NCBI GenBank assembly: GCA_033557685.1
Contig: JAWQRN010000292.1
Location: forward strand, 1 to 32,027
DNA: 32,027 nucleotides
Direction of reading: 5' to 3'
Source: Sperchopsis tessellata
Lineage: Eukaryota; Arthropoda; Insecta; Coleoptera; Hydrophilidae
Part shown: in pieces, positions 10,770-22,180 of the stretch
How the letters are laid out: each line of letters opens with the position of its first letter
Numbering within the stretch: position 1 is the first letter of the stretch
Translations under genes and position numbers: made by a program
Notes under the pieces: generated by a model
What the model was told of the DNA's origin: nothing
The model's database searches: none
What the model saw: only the letters and a program-made list of their open reading frames with translations

Positions 10770-11750
10770 TACATCCTTGTTCTTGTGGTGTCCTTACTTG
10801 CACAATTTGTCTCAAAACAACATTCGCTTTAAATGGCCAGGTGCCATGTGCACCAACTTTTGCTATAGTTTGATTCAATAATCTCAGAAACATTGTCTTG
10901 GGTAATTTTTAATCAACTAATTTCTTAGCTTGCAGTTCTCCCATACATTACTCCTTCGAATTTCAAAGACTGGAATTAAGACTAGTGACTGCAGCATATG
11001 TGTTTAGTTAAGCAGACAAACATTATCTCCAATACCACCTTCTCTCTATCCAGGCTGCACATAATGGGAATGCAATTGACAAGAAACAGATTTAGGACGT
11101 GATTGAATCAAATCAACTAATTGTAGTCCTGTTATATCTGAACCCTGGATATTCTATTTTCGTTCACTAGGGATGCAAGTGCTTTGCTTTGTACACTGGA
11201 TATGGGGCAGTAATGTATCATCACATGCCATTAATTTGGTGCGCGTAACTCACCCTTCGTCGAAATACAACTTTGGGAGCACCCGAATCATCTGAGAAAT
11301 TAGTCTCACCGTATTTAATTATATTAGAAACCGGTATGCCATCAACAGATTATTTTAGTTGATCAAAATATTCCTCCACAAATTAATAGGTTAATGCAGC
11401 TCATACTTATTTTCTGCAAATTTTATTGTAAAATTCCGGTGTTTAGCATAAAAACCTATCAATGTAGGGTTAATTGTTCTTGAAACGTTTTTCCCAGTCG
11501 CCATATTTATTCAGACATTGTTAGATCATAAATCTATCACCGTAATTAGAGAAAATAATAATTCAGCATACAATGAAGGACATCAATGAACATTATCTCC
11601 TTTTATACTGAAAGGGCTGGTTGTCCACCATAATGTAAGCCTTGTCATCCGTGCAACCTTCTATTTATTGTAGTGTATTGTACCGCATATATTTCGAATG
11701 CACTCCTCATAGTTAGCCGCCCATTATGAAGAGCCGCAACTGCTATGTCG
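10770..11750 (-). pseudogene. pogo/Tigger-like (DDE_1) transposase remnant
   Basis: Minus-strand reading. At 11740-11640, DIAVAALHNGRLTMRSAFEI followed by TTINRRLHG matches the Psq/CENP-B-type HTH that opens pogo-like transposases. At 11355-11280, DGIPVSNIIKYGETNFSDDS matches the G.P...I.NYDETN..DD.G block; the first catalytic Asp (DET) is replaced by Gly (GET). At about 11200-11050 come PVYKAKHLH, FRYNRTTIS and IAFPLC, the VVYKA.HLY, YNR.KSGWFD and ALP blocks of the family. At about 10900-10780, LPKTMFLRLLNQTIAKVGA followed by PFKANVVLRQI matches the C-terminal FP.LL..TL...G...GI.PFN...VL region. Multiple stops and a deletion between 11050 and 10910, where the second and third Asp should be, make it inactive. 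It ends about 70 bp from the inverted repeat that begins at 11817. Confidence 0.75.
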
Positions 11751-11816
11751 AAATAAAACTGGTTATAATTCCTTTTGGTTCTTATCCTAAACTTCTTTTA
11801 TATTCTGTTCGGGGGA

Positions 11817-12250
11817 TACAGGGTGATTCAATATATTTTGACCCTCCCTTAACTTTTTTGTTAGAAGAGCTATAAAGGGATCTATATTTTTTTTAAATAC
11901 TACTAAAACGATTGCCCGAATATGCCACTTGATATAAGAATAGAGGCGTTTTCTTAAAAGTATTACCCTGTATATTTTTGCACTTTCTTTTCGATCCTTT
12001 TTTGATTTCAAATATATAACGGTTAATAGGTCTAGCTGTAATAGTATTTGACATATTGGGCTTATAAAATGCTCTAAATATGCATTATTTTAAAGCTTGT
12101 TATTGACAGTAGTGCAGTAGGCTTTGGCCGATGACCTATGACAACATTCTTTCTTTATTGCCACTGTTCTTATTTGTCATTCGCATGTATTATTTCATCA
12201 AAATGGTTTACATGTAATCCGAAAAGTATGAAATATTTTCTCTTTATTTA
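11817..12250 (-). repeat. left arm of a large inverted repeat, with TACAGGGTG ends
   Basis: Reversed, this arm aligns with 12660-13038 over most of its length at roughly 70 percent by eye. Shared blocks include ACTTTTCGG, AATGTTGTCATAG, GCATATTTAGA, CCAATATGTCAAA, AAAATATACAGGGT, TCTTATATCA, TAGTAGTATTT, GTTAAGGGAG and the terminal CACCCTGTA. An inner part (11817-11972) is bounded by TACAGGGTG and TACCCTGTA, like a small MITE. The minus-strand open frame inside it has no independent support. Confidence 0.75.
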
Positions 12251-12659
12251 AAAAACAATATAAGCAAATAAGCCGTAAGAGAGTATATAGTATTATACCC
12301 AAATTTCCCAGCTCCCAGTTAAAACACATTTTTGAATACTTACAGAAATTTGAGACATACTAACAGTCTTAAAAGAAAATTGCGTAGCACTAGAGCAAAC
12401 GAGAATGAAGATCTTTATATTTTGATTCATTTTAAAGGTTATTATGATATAATTTACAGTATAATGAATAAAACAAACATTAATTTTAAAGTTTCTTCGC
12501 ACCCCTAGTTTTGAGATGTTTGATCATGTAAATAATTCATTTTAGAAAATGCTGAAACTAGTTGACGCGCTGCATCACATGAAACTCAAAAAAGTTATTC
12601 AAGAATTCAAAGACCGTTAAAAAAACATGAATATAGGCCTACAAATTATTACCAGTTCA
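12251..12659. other. spacer of the inverted repeat
   Basis: About 400 bp between the two arms. I see no coding motif and no continued pairing. A short minus-strand open frame here looks random. Confidence 0.4.
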
Positions 12660-13038
12660 GGAGCTTATAGAAGATCAAAAGAAGAACTTTTCGGCTTTTA
12701 TGTAATCTACAACAATAAAAATAAAGAAACAATGTTGTCATAGATCATCACCAAAAGCATATTTAGAACAATTTCAAGGTCCAATATGTCAAAAACTAGT
12801 CATATCAACCCTTGTGTTATGTAAAATCAGAAAAAAAGGATCTAAAAGAAAAGGTAAAAATATACAGGGTGGTCCCTTTATTCTTATATCACGTGACCTA
12901 TGCAGGCAATTGTTTTTAGTAGTATTTTAAAAAAAATATGTAGATGAAACCCTATAACTTATGTATTTAACTTTTATTCATATTTCTTATAATAAAAGAG
13001 TTAAGGGAGAGGGTCAATATATAGTAAATCACCCTGTA
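12660..13038 (+). repeat. right arm of the large inverted repeat
   Basis: Counterpart of 11817-12250 in opposite orientation. Its inner part (12863-13038) begins TACAGGGTGGTCCC and ends ATCACCCTGTA, giving 9-bp perfect terminal repeats and a length of 176 bp, against 156 bp in the left arm. Similarity between the arms continues inward beyond the inner TACAGGGTG, so the duplicated unit is larger than the MITE-like core. Confidence 0.75.
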
Positions 13039-13229
13039 CGCAATTTGTAAGCATATTATTATTCATTTTCTTCATATAACAACTATATATAATATTTTCC
13101 AGCAATATAAAATGCCAAATTCTTTCCACCTAATGAAATATACTTTTTATACAATCTTCATTGTTTCAGAGTAGAAGAGACAAAATTAAAAAAACTTTCA
13201 CAGAATAGAATAAATAAAATTAACATCAA

Positions 13230-13865
13230 GTATAACATGAATTTTAATCATTTAATAATGAGTTAAAAGTCCCTTATTATTCATAACTTCTTACATTGAG
13301 GCATAGGCTCAAGCAAAATTAGGATAATTTCCTCACCAATACGATACCATACATTGATCAAATCTTCTTTATTGTTCTTGCTGTATCTAATTTATTAATA
13401 ACTTTCCTATATAACTGCTCCCAAAATTTTCCTATGGAATTAAGGTCTGAACTGTGTTCTAGCTATTCCAGTACCTTAACTCTTCATCCATTAAACCAGC
13501 CTGAAACGATCATTGATGTGTGCTTAGGATAACTGTCGTAATGAAAATCTGATGTAAGAGGCAAATTATCTCCAGCAAAGAGCAGCGTGATATTCTTCAA
13601 AACATCCAGGTACTCGAACCTGCCTATAATTTCTTCGTTTTTCAAGGGAGGTCCTTCTCATATAAACAATGTAATAGTCGTAGTATAGAAAACGATTGAC
13701 TGTATTCCACTTTATCTTACTCTATTCAGGGTCGAACGTAGACCGAATGCTTAACATAGACTGAGAGATGATAACTGGCTGCAATTAAGTTTAATTCTCG
13801 CCCTGCATAAGTGAGGATGAAGGAAATGACGTATTGCTTGTAATGTAATCCTATCATTGAGAACT
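13230..13865 (-). pseudogene. Tc1-like transposase remnant
   Basis: Read on the minus strand. Near 13860-13700, RITLQAIRHFLHPHLCRARI and a later KWNTVNRFLYYDY resemble the second HTH half and the region around the first catalytic Asp of Tc1 transposases. At about 13650-13560, EIIGRFEYLDVLKN and LLFAGDNLPL match the Y...L...L.P....... block. At 13560-13400, DFHYDSYPKHTS holds the second Asp, and SSDLNSIGKFWEQ is the DLNPIENLW block. The spacing is exactly 34 residues, but the catalytic Glu is replaced by Gly. Internal stops are visible (after WFNG and VLE). The C-terminal residues fade near 13260. No terminal repeats were identified. Confidence 0.75.
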
Positions 13866-13869
13866 AAAC

Positions 13870-14715
13870 AGGAGGATACAATATAAAAAATTTGCAACTG
13901 GAAACAGAAATACTACAAAATAAACATTTTTGAGAACTAAAGTGATATTACCACTGAAAATAGCATAGCCACCATTCTATGATAAAGCTAGAAATGGTCT
14001 CTTCCAGGATATTTTGAATATAAATTTAAAGGCATTGAGACTTTGTGTTCCGAATCAAAAATTAAATTGTTGCTAATGAAGCTATTTGCAGAAACTCTTA
14101 TCCTCTGTATCCAACATAAGGCTGTAGATGCGTGTACAGATTTATATGTAAACTGTATTGCCTAAGCATCCTTCCTTATATAGTGATTATTTTAAATGTC
14201 AATCTAAAATTTATTAACAAAGACAAAAACCTCTTTTTGCCAGAGGATACTGACAACACGTGTGAAAGCAAGCATCTCTTTATGGAGATCATCTTGATCA
14301 TTCTTTAAGTAAAAGTGCAGGAAGAGTATCGCCAATAATTACTTAAGATGTACCAACATATTTCTGTAACATATACCAGTTTGATATCCTGCTTATCAAC
14401 AAATTCTTAAATTGGCATGAACATTTATTCTTATATTCGAGGTTCTATAGTTGTAGTACTAATTAAGTAAGTGTACAAAATTAAAATCGATTAAGTTGTG
14501 CCAATAACAAGAAATCAAATGCACCACTAAATTTACAATTATAGTCAGTAAGCGTAAACCATACTATTGCTACGAACTTATTGAGCGTGGGTTAATTAAA
14601 CTCACAGTCTATTAATATATACCACAAAGGTGTTAATTTAAAATAACAATGCACTAAACTCCAGCATTATCAAAATATACAGATAACACAAATGTAATAA
14701 ATTTCCACGGCTATT
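13870..14715. other. no recognisable gene
   Basis: AT-rich DNA without a motif I can support. Confidence 0.45.
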
Positions 14716-14718
14716 ATC

Positions 14719-14862
14719 TGTATGAATGTTATTTCGGGTGGAAACCGTGTAGAGGCTCTGACAAGTGCTGACGTTTCGTCAACTGTTGCAATGGACACTT
14801 TCAAGGCAAGTGATTTTACTTCAACGAATGAATTCACTGCACTGAAGTCTATTACATTTAAT
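14719..14862 (-). repeat. dispersed hairpin module, copy B (long version)
   Basis: Nearly the same sequence as 28771-28910 over about 140 bp, including TTCGGGTGGAAACCGTGTA, GCTCTGACAAGTG, GACGTTTCGTC, GCAATGGACACTTTC and AATGAATTCACTGCACT, ending at ATTACATTTA. The 63-codon open frame across it is a by-product of the repeat. Confidence 0.85.
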
Positions 14863-14989
14863 AAGGAGGTTATTCATTATTTTAGTGTGATTTTAAAAAG
14901 AGGTTATACTTAGTATTATTAACAACAACTCTTGGAGACTCTCCAGTAGAGGTCTGATACGACTCGGTCCTAGGATGTTACATTTTAAA

Positions 14990-15840
14990 TTGGTATTTTA
15001 AGCTACATCAGGTCTCATAATTGACAGATTTACTCCAATATCGGTCACCAAATATATGTCTGCCTCCAATAAACTTTTGTATCATGATGCTACCATCATG
15101 ATGTTTTAGTGATAATTATTGGGCCTTCTAAAGCCCTTTGACTGGAGTTTTCTAGATTTTCTGATTTTAAAATCTACATCATCCAAAAGAAGGTATTATC
15201 TTCTCCTACTATTGGAGTAGTAACCTTTGAAGTAGCTCCAGCAGGGTTGAGGTCTTCTCTTTTATATGTCAGAAGTATCTCGATCAAGTCTGCTTCATGA
15301 CTCTTAGTAAAATCATTTTAAAATCGTTTGGCAGGTTTGTTTTACAGTTCATACACCAACGCTTCAGCATCCTTGGCATACCTGCCCAATAACACAACCT
15401 ACTTCATTACTGCATCTCCGCTGCCATCCACGAATGGATGCGAGACTAGTTAATCAAAAAGATAAGCCGATGCATCACAAAGGACCATCGCACAAGTTGT
15501 TCAATGTTAGCCACACATTTTTGTACGCTTTCTCCAACTTTCTGTACCCCTGCTTTTAGCTGCGTCTAGTTTAAAAACTTCAGATATTCGTTACGTTATG
15601 TCTAAACTTGTTACTAATGTGTCATAATCTACTTATGAATTGACTGTCATCGCCTTCAAAACTTCTGACATACGATCATTTAGAGCTATAATAAGCGTAG
15701 CAGCTTTATTACCACTATTCCAGGCATTGGTCTTTGCAGTAGCGTCAAACTCTCTTTTATAAGTAGGATATGCAATTTCCTCAAAATTAGGTGATTATTA
15801 TTTACGGCAATTTTACCTGAGTGTATAGATCTTGTTGAGG
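14990..15840 (-). pseudogene. Ty3/Gypsy gag and start of pol (aspartic protease), degenerate
   Basis: Minus-strand reading. At about 15790-15600, NFEEIAYPTYKREFDATAKT followed by NKAATLIIALNDRMSEVLKA matches the capsid-like gag domain of insect Ty3/Gypsy elements (Y..QFE.AA..N.W....KA..L...L...A...L). Further along (15440-15330), HPFVDGSGDAVMK and LGRYAKDAEALVYELQNK match the FIDGL.D...Q..L.L.R..T...AL..ALE...A block. At about 15075-15005, LVTDIGVNLSIMRPDVA resembles the retropepsin active site (LVDTGA...I.RPDV); the Asp is kept, but the normal DTG is disturbed. No reverse transcriptase or integrase follows, and stops and frameshifts are frequent. The element is therefore a 5' fragment. Confidence 0.7.
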
Positions 15841-15984
15841 TTTTATTTTCTGAATTTTTCAATTCAGTTTACTACGTCACTTAAATTATTCAAACAATCT
15901 AATTTGTCATTTCTGTGCATAAGCGTTTAATTGCTACCACCGAGTAGTTATACCACTTAACATGTGATTGTGTCCAACAGTTTA

Positions 15985-16335
15985 GTTGAATATAACATAT
16001 GATGCCAATTAATATGTACCGGCATGGAATAATAAAACTCACAATAATGCCAGAACATCGGACAATAAAAATGAACTTTGCACAAAAAGTTTACAAATAC
16101 ACAAAACATGTCACAATAATCACAGTTGACTATTCGCTTTGGATTAATCAGTTCTAAACTTTACATATAAAATCTTTTACGGAACTACATTTTATAAAAA
16201 CTCACTTATTCTCAGTATTATCTATATTTTCATAAAAATGTAGTTCAAATGTTGTTAAAACTAAACTTTAATTATAAACAACGACCCTATTTATATTTCT
16301 ACTATAATTCTAATGCTTTCATTAACCATCTCTAC
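15985..16335 (-). repeat. LTR-like block, copy 1
   Basis: Diverged duplicate of 16790-17200. Shared stretches include GCCAGAA, CACTTATTCTCAGTATTAT against CACAAATTCTCAGCATTAT, AAAACTAAACTT, ATTTATAT and TTCTAAT. It lies about 150 bp upstream (element sense) of the gag core, where a 5' LTR or leader would be expected. LTR status is inferred. Confidence 0.5.
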
Positions 16336-16339
16336 GTTG

Positions 16340-16625
16340 TTTATCACCAAACTGATCTATTTTATCATCGCTTCTAATCTAATATGATCTCCCAAATCAC
16401 AAGCACTATTCACGAATATCTCTGATTTCCAGTTTCTCTTCTTTTCTTCGCTCTTTTTCACGGGATTCATTTCCTCTTGATTTTGATTCACAGAGACATA
16501 CTAGTTTTTATGCTTCGATTTTCTTGGGTTCTTCTCCTTTCTTACCAAGATGAAATTTTGGATTTTGGATTTTGGATTTTGTCGTTCATTTTGAAGCTCT
16601 TTGAGCCGCTTCTCCTCCATGACAA
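16340..16625 (-). pseudogene. possible Gypsy gag N-terminal charged region
   Basis: The minus strand from about 16620 begins MEEKRLKELQNERQNPKSK and continues, with frame breaks, through Lys/Glu/Arg-rich sequence (EEMNPVKKSEEKKRN). Charged, coiled-coil-like N-termini are common in insect Gypsy gag proteins, and this piece sits between two LTR-like blocks on the strand of the gag core. There is no diagnostic motif, so the assignment is tentative. Confidence 0.35.
16555..16581. repeat. ATTTTGG tandem repeat
   Basis: Just under four copies of the 7-mer ATTTTGG in a row. Confidence 0.95.
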
Positions 16626-16789
16626 AACACTTCTTTGGTTTCTCACATAGTGATTATTCATAAGTTTATATATACCATAAATCCACATGAGATAGCGCTT
16701 CCTATATGACACTTTTCAGAGTAAGTTGTTTACATTTATAGTAGTTAGTTTTGCTGTGTATCTTTGAAAGGTTATAGTAACTAGCCGTA

Positions 16790-17200
16790 CTGAGGAGCAC
16801 TGGTTATGCGATATAGCTATCCACGGAATTTGTATACCGTAATCATACACAAAACTGGCCGTTTTGCTATTTTTAACATTAAGCCAGAATGCCCGAGAAT
16901 ATTTGTCTACCGAGTATAAATATATACCATAATGAAAATGTACTTTATACAAATAAAAATATACAAGATACTTCACAACAATCCCAATTAACAGTACTTT
17001 AAATCACTTCTAAAATTATATTACAAAATCTCTTACGTAAATTAGCTTTAGAAGTACTCACAAATTCTCAGCATTATTTATATCATCAAATAGTAATGGG
17101 TCTAAGCAATTTTTAAAACTAAACTTAAATAGCAAATAACTTCCCCATTTACATTTATATACAGTTCTAATATTTTCCGTAAGCACCTAGTAAATTCTTA
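16790..17200 (-). repeat. LTR-like block, copy 2
   Basis: Diverged homologue of 15985-16335 in the same orientation, about 800 bp away, with an extra segment of about 30-60 bp near 16895-16930. The open frame at 16716-16976 on this strand is part of the repeat and has no other support. Confidence 0.5.
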
Positions 17201-17358
17201 GAAGTTCATCTTTTGAGAACACAACAGATGCTTCCAGAAAATACCAGACTAATATCTACTAAAAAAAATTCTATGAACATCGCTCACTGCTTTTACTGTT
17301 TTTTTTTTACAAAACATCGCTGCAGTGTGACGTCGATTTCCTTTACTAAAAAAAAAAA

Positions 17359-17375
17359 AAAAAACAGGCGGCTTC
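17359..17375. repeat. poly-A run
   Basis: An uninterrupted A run of about 17 bases, ending at CAGGCGG. It could be a retroposon tail, but no retroposon body is recognised upstream. Confidence 0.6.
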
Positions 17376-17453
17376 TATTATAGTATAGACTGGCGTATAA
17401 ACTTCTTGGATGTCTATTTTAACAATATGATATTTCTCTAAAACCAGTTCATG

Positions 17454-17519
17454 AATTAATACTGAAAACAGTAACAGTAAAAGAAAAATTAATACTGAAA
17501 ACAGTAACAGTAAAAGAAA
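17454..17519. repeat. exact 33-bp tandem duplication
   Basis: Two identical 33-bp units, 17454-17486 and 17487-17519, each starting AATTAATACTGAAAACAG. Perfect identity in an otherwise decayed region implies a recent event or an assembly slip. Confidence 0.95.
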
Positions 17520-17520
17520 T

Positions 17521-19000
17521 AAGTTGGTAAGCTCTTTAAAATAGTTATTATTGTCGTTCTATGGTATTAATTATCCAGTGTTTTCTCAAGACTTTCGCTA
17601 TGGTTGATGGATGGATAAAACTCTCGATACAACAACATTCGTGATGTAATAAACAGCTAGAATTAAATCAAAACAGCTGCTCAAGAAGACCTTCAATACC
17701 GAATATAACAAGACAGGAATGAAACAATTAATTGAGAATACCATGACTAGAGTTATTTAAAGTATTTGAATTTATCCATGACCAAAATTTCGTAGCAATA
17801 GTATCAGGTAATGTTTGGGTTTCTACAGTATTTAAATATATAGCTGTATATGAGTTTAAATAAGAAATGCGTATCAGTAACAACTTCGATTTTACTAAGA
17901 TATTAACTATTGTTAGTAAATATTTAGGGGATCATGGCAAAATTCGTGCGGTTAACAAGAGTATTAACATAACATTTGCCGTAGCTTTTGGGGTTATATA
18001 TTTAGGGTGGATTTAATTAATCATATCAAGTATCCGAGCTAAAATGGCCAAACAAATCTTTTGGTTTGAAAACGATCCCTTGAAATTCCTTGTTAGTATC
18101 TTCCTAATTATTAGGGGGGCATTTTATTTCATGAGGGAACATTCTGCTGGTGGTTGTTTCTTGGGGAGCTTCCTCAGGTTAAGTGTTATTAGAAAAGGTA
18201 AACATCGCTGCGTGTAAATATTTGTTGAAGATTATTGATTCCTTATGACATGAGCTCCAAACTGTTTGCATTGCAGACATTACATGAATTTACACAAAGA
18301 GATACATAGTGTACAGGTTTAACATAATTCTGTTCCATCAACAGTATATCATCCCTTTCATAATGGTACACTTCCATTGTTTCATAGCATAAAATGTTGA
18401 CTTGAGGTATTATGTTTATTTATGAAGGTGGGAATAGCGGGTGATATTAGATTATACATTTTGTAGAGACCATACTCAGAATAAGAGAAAGAGATATAAG
18501 CCGCCTGCACTCTCACATAGTGGCGCAAAAGACAAAACGAATTAAAATCCCAACAACTTAGCGCTATAATGAAGTAGCTTTGGAACTGAATTAAATTTGC
18601 ATTTAACTAGTTACGGGATGTTTCACCCAGTAGTCCTCTTCTAATTCCTCTTTAAAAATAAATTAAGACATTTATTTTTAACTATTCTTTAATCTTAAAG
18701 AATCCTCTCTTCCGCGTATACAACATAAATAAGGATTTACCTTCTTACATACAAAATTGTTACACATAATCTAGTAATAAGCACGTGATTGAAAATGTTA
18801 TCTGCTATACGACTATTAAAAAAACAATATTACATGCACTATGGGCAGAACAAAATTAAATAACCTTGCAGCCTCTGGAATCGTACAAGACTATTTCCAT
18901 CTCTCTATCTGATTTCGTTTGCTCATAGCTAGTATAATAGTCGAGTAATATAACTATCACAAATTTATTGTGTATTTAAATAAACCTAATGGCGAGAAAT
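17521..19000. other. no recognisable gene
   Basis: About 1.5 kb of AT-rich DNA. I see nothing coding that I can name. Confidence 0.45.
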
Positions 19001-19010
19001 TATATATAAA

Positions 19011-19745
19011 GGACAAGGAGGAGTAGCGATAAAGAAAGGAAACATTTAGTTAAGAAGATGTTCGCAATATCAGAACGTGTAATATATGTTGTCCTAAAGT
19101 TAACAAAAAGACACGAAGTTCAAATCATCAACGGATATGCACGAAAAAACTCACTTATATCTGACAATGGGGGATTTTAATGCAAATATAGGCATCAACA
19201 CCGAAGACTCAGATTGCATTGGAAAATTCAAAATCGGAACAGTAAAAGAACGTGGCGATTTATATACAACAGAAACAACTGCACTGTATGAATACCTACT
19301 TCATTGAAGAGGAAGCGGAAGTGGAGAAGCCCGGACGGTCACACCAAAAACGAAATTGATTTCATACTGTCAAACAGAAGAGATATTATTACAGACGTAT
19401 CCGTTTTAAATAAATTGCATACAGGTAGAGGCCACAGAGATATTATAAAAGAAGAAAAATTATAGATACCATTGAAAGCAATATAAATATGAAAGCTTTG
19501 AGAAAGAAACTTAACTCTGGAAAAGTACAAGTACCCAAACTTAAAAATCCAGCAGGCCTGATTGTTGCAGAATGAAATTGTAAGAGCGGCGGAGGAATTC
19601 TACACCAATCTGTATTCTTCAAGACAAACTAATCCAATAATCGAACAAGAGATCTCGATATTGAATGTATGCTGGAAAGAGCTACCCACAATAACAGAAT
19701 ATTAAAGCAGCTCTAAGAGAAATGAACAAGGGACGTGCCCGTAGT
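19011..19745 (+). pseudogene. LINE endonuclease and pre-RT fragment
   Basis: A 5' piece of a non-LTR retrotransposon. The plus strand gives GQGGVAIKKGKHLVKKMFAI followed by SERVIYVVLKLTK (from 19011), matching the early part of an AP-like endonuclease domain. Next comes THLYLTMGDFNANIG at about 19150-19193, with the catalytic GDFN motif, followed by VKERGDLY (canonically NERG). KTKNEIDFILSN-type coding at about 19345-19370 is the DFI block. The SDHR catalytic signature is replaced by GHRDI. After a gap, EIVRAAEEFYTNLYSSRQTN and ALREMNKGRAR (about 19570-19745) match the region just before the RT core. Frameshifts and stops break it up. The protein type is like the element at 30.84-32.03 kb, but the orientation is opposite. 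Confidence 0.75.
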
Positions 19746-19759
19746 GGTTACTGTTAAAA

Positions 19760-20830
19760 TGGAGTTGGTCCTAGAGGCTTCAATTTGAATTTGGTCGAAA
19801 TTTGTATGCCCTGTGTAAGTTTTAAGCCACGAAATATTGGAGTGGGACTTTTAGCCAAGTATAGTTGTATATTTTGTTGTTAAAGTACAATACGATCAGG
19901 CCCCAGAGTTATCTGGTATAAAAAGTTTGTTCGATATCATAGTCCGAGTTGGAGATAGCCGTTAACCTGATGGTTCCCATATTCATCGAGTTTAAGATCA
20001 GCGCCCACGTAGGCGCCAAGAAGATGCGAGAAATGCAGCCTTCCGGATAATCTGAATGTAATTGCTTCAGCATGACGCAATGGTTGTAATGTTTGGTGCT
20101 GTATTTGAAATAGTGGCTCTACACCCAAAAGTAAGTTACTTCAGAACGTACCTCTACGAGCTCTGTGTTCCATGTGTGAGTCTACTGGTATTCTATCAAA
20201 AATGGGCAGCAAGCTTATTTCTTTCAGTTTGCAATGCAATACTTTCGATTATTTTCTATTGGGAGTTATTGAGAATGTGTTTATGAAGATAGTCAAAAAT
20301 GTATAACTATGAGATACTTCGACAATGGTACGGATATTGCTTTCTTGAATGTATTGATCTTGCGACCTGACCTGATGATACAGAGCATTGTCGTAGAAAC
20401 CCTATTGAATGAGGCAGGATGATCTCCGTAATATTACCGGGGCTATCTTCTGCTTCCGCACTGGATGAACCTGAGACATTATGGTATCTTTAGGTATCCA
20501 TGATGTTGGTTACCTTAAGATTCCACCTTGATCTTCTTTCAAGAAATAGGTATCAAATGGCATTTTGGCCATTTACTATAGCTTGGTTACTTGATGATAG
20601 CCATCATTTGATCTACATTATAGGCGAATAGTCTTAACTAACACATATGCTAGTTCAGTCCCTTTCCATGAATAAGTGTAATGATGGGGACCTTGTGGAC
20701 TTCTTAGTGGTAGTACTCTTGCTGGCGGTTTCATTTACTGGCAGTACGGGAGAAAATGCTGTTTGCGCTGTACGAGAAGCTGTAAGATAATACTGGGACG
20801 TCGACTGTCAGTCTCCTTATAATTAAAACA
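19760..20830. other. unassigned, slightly GC-richer block
   Basis: This block reads as less AT-rich than its surroundings and has several overlapping open frames on both strands (for example 20062-20286 plus and 19937-20128 minus). I could not match any of them to a family. A decayed element of a type I do not recognise is the likely content. Confidence 0.35.
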
Positions 20831-22180
20831 CCACAATGAAAATTAGGATAATTTCAAATATGTATGGTAATATCATTATTAGTAGACAGTGGGTCAACAA
20901 ATTTTTAAATATCTAACTTGTGATGCCTGGTAAATCATTTTGTTGTTCCATTGTATATGAGATATTGTCCTAACTATATTTCCTTTTTATTTTAACATTT
21001 AACATAAAATGGTTTTGGTATTACACCACTAATAATATCCCATTCTAGTAATATATTCATATGAGATATATAAATTTTGTTATAGAATTTAAGCAGCAGA
21101 TAAGTTTAGTGATTGACTTCATTTCCAATTTAATTAGAGGGCTAGATAAACTATCACTTTGTATCTATTGGGGTCAACAACATTTTATTCGGCTTTGTGA
21201 GTACACTAGACCGTTCGTTTGTTCCTGTATCAAAACAGTGCAGCATCCTACCGTAATTGAGATTTGTATTTACCCAATGACTACATGACTAACCTGTTCT
21301 GGATATATAATATTGTCACGAACAGATTACATATCAAGTACAGTCTACCTATTTTCAATTTACTAGCAAAATTACCACAGCAGCCGCTTAAACCCATTTA
21401 GGGTTGCTTTTAGATGGCGATTTATCAGAACTCATATCTCGTAATAGCTGCTTTCCGTTTTCTCTTAGCGTCGACCATTTCTATTACAAACACGGGTTTG
21501 TAGGCGAACAGTTTTCTGGGACTAATAATCTTGTACAAAACAGCAACCCTTCAACTTTGACGTAATTAAATTTGTTTTGCTATTGAAAACGTTAAGGAGA
21601 ATTCTTAGATAGCATAATTAAGATACTACACGTAACGTTTATTTAAATGATTTCATTCAATTATTGATGGATAATCTTTTCTTTACAGCTTAAATAACAA
21701 ATGTTTACATGAATCTAAGACTAATAAATATAATGTGAATTCACTAGAAATTATTGCGTTTTATAAACTATGAAGTACTTTTAGCAGTATTTTTAAAGTT
21801 TGCCTTTTTTGGCACATTATAATACCAGTTGAGTAATATTCGCTAACTAGATGATGAGTTTTGTATAATGCTTGTAGGACTATTATGTGAATTGGGCCCA
21901 AGTTATGAATCAAATTCTATTTAAAATACGTGAAAACCCCCAAAGAGCCTTTGATGGTGTTTTGGTTGTTCAGGATATTTACTGAAAGATGAATATAGTC
22001 CATTAACACTTAAGTCTCCTAGGTTAGCTCACTTATATACCCAGACCATTAGCAGAACGACTCTAATAATTGATATAGCTGTAAATATTAGGATATATAA
22101 CGAGTAGAATATTCACCTTCATTATATTATCTGCATGTATATAACACAGCATCAATAATGCAGACCAACAATAAAAACTT
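20831..22180. other. no recognisable gene
   Basis: AT-rich DNA with short random open frames only. Confidence 0.45.

Noticed and set aside
13315..13333. Shared AAAATTAGGATAATTTC with 20838-20855 as a repeat
   Set aside because: Only 17 AT-rich bases are shared and the flanks do not align; likely chance.
18050..18190. Minus-strand stretch with PEEAPQETTTSRMFPHEIK as a pogo-like C-terminus
   Set aside because: Similarity to Pro-rich transposase tails is too vague, and no neighbouring motif supports it.
20370..20402. CTGATGA ... GAAACC on the plus strand as a hammerhead ribozyme
   Set aside because: The boxes are in order, but the stem between them has only three pairs and no stem III partner lies upstream. 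CTGATGA occurs by chance several times in a window this size.
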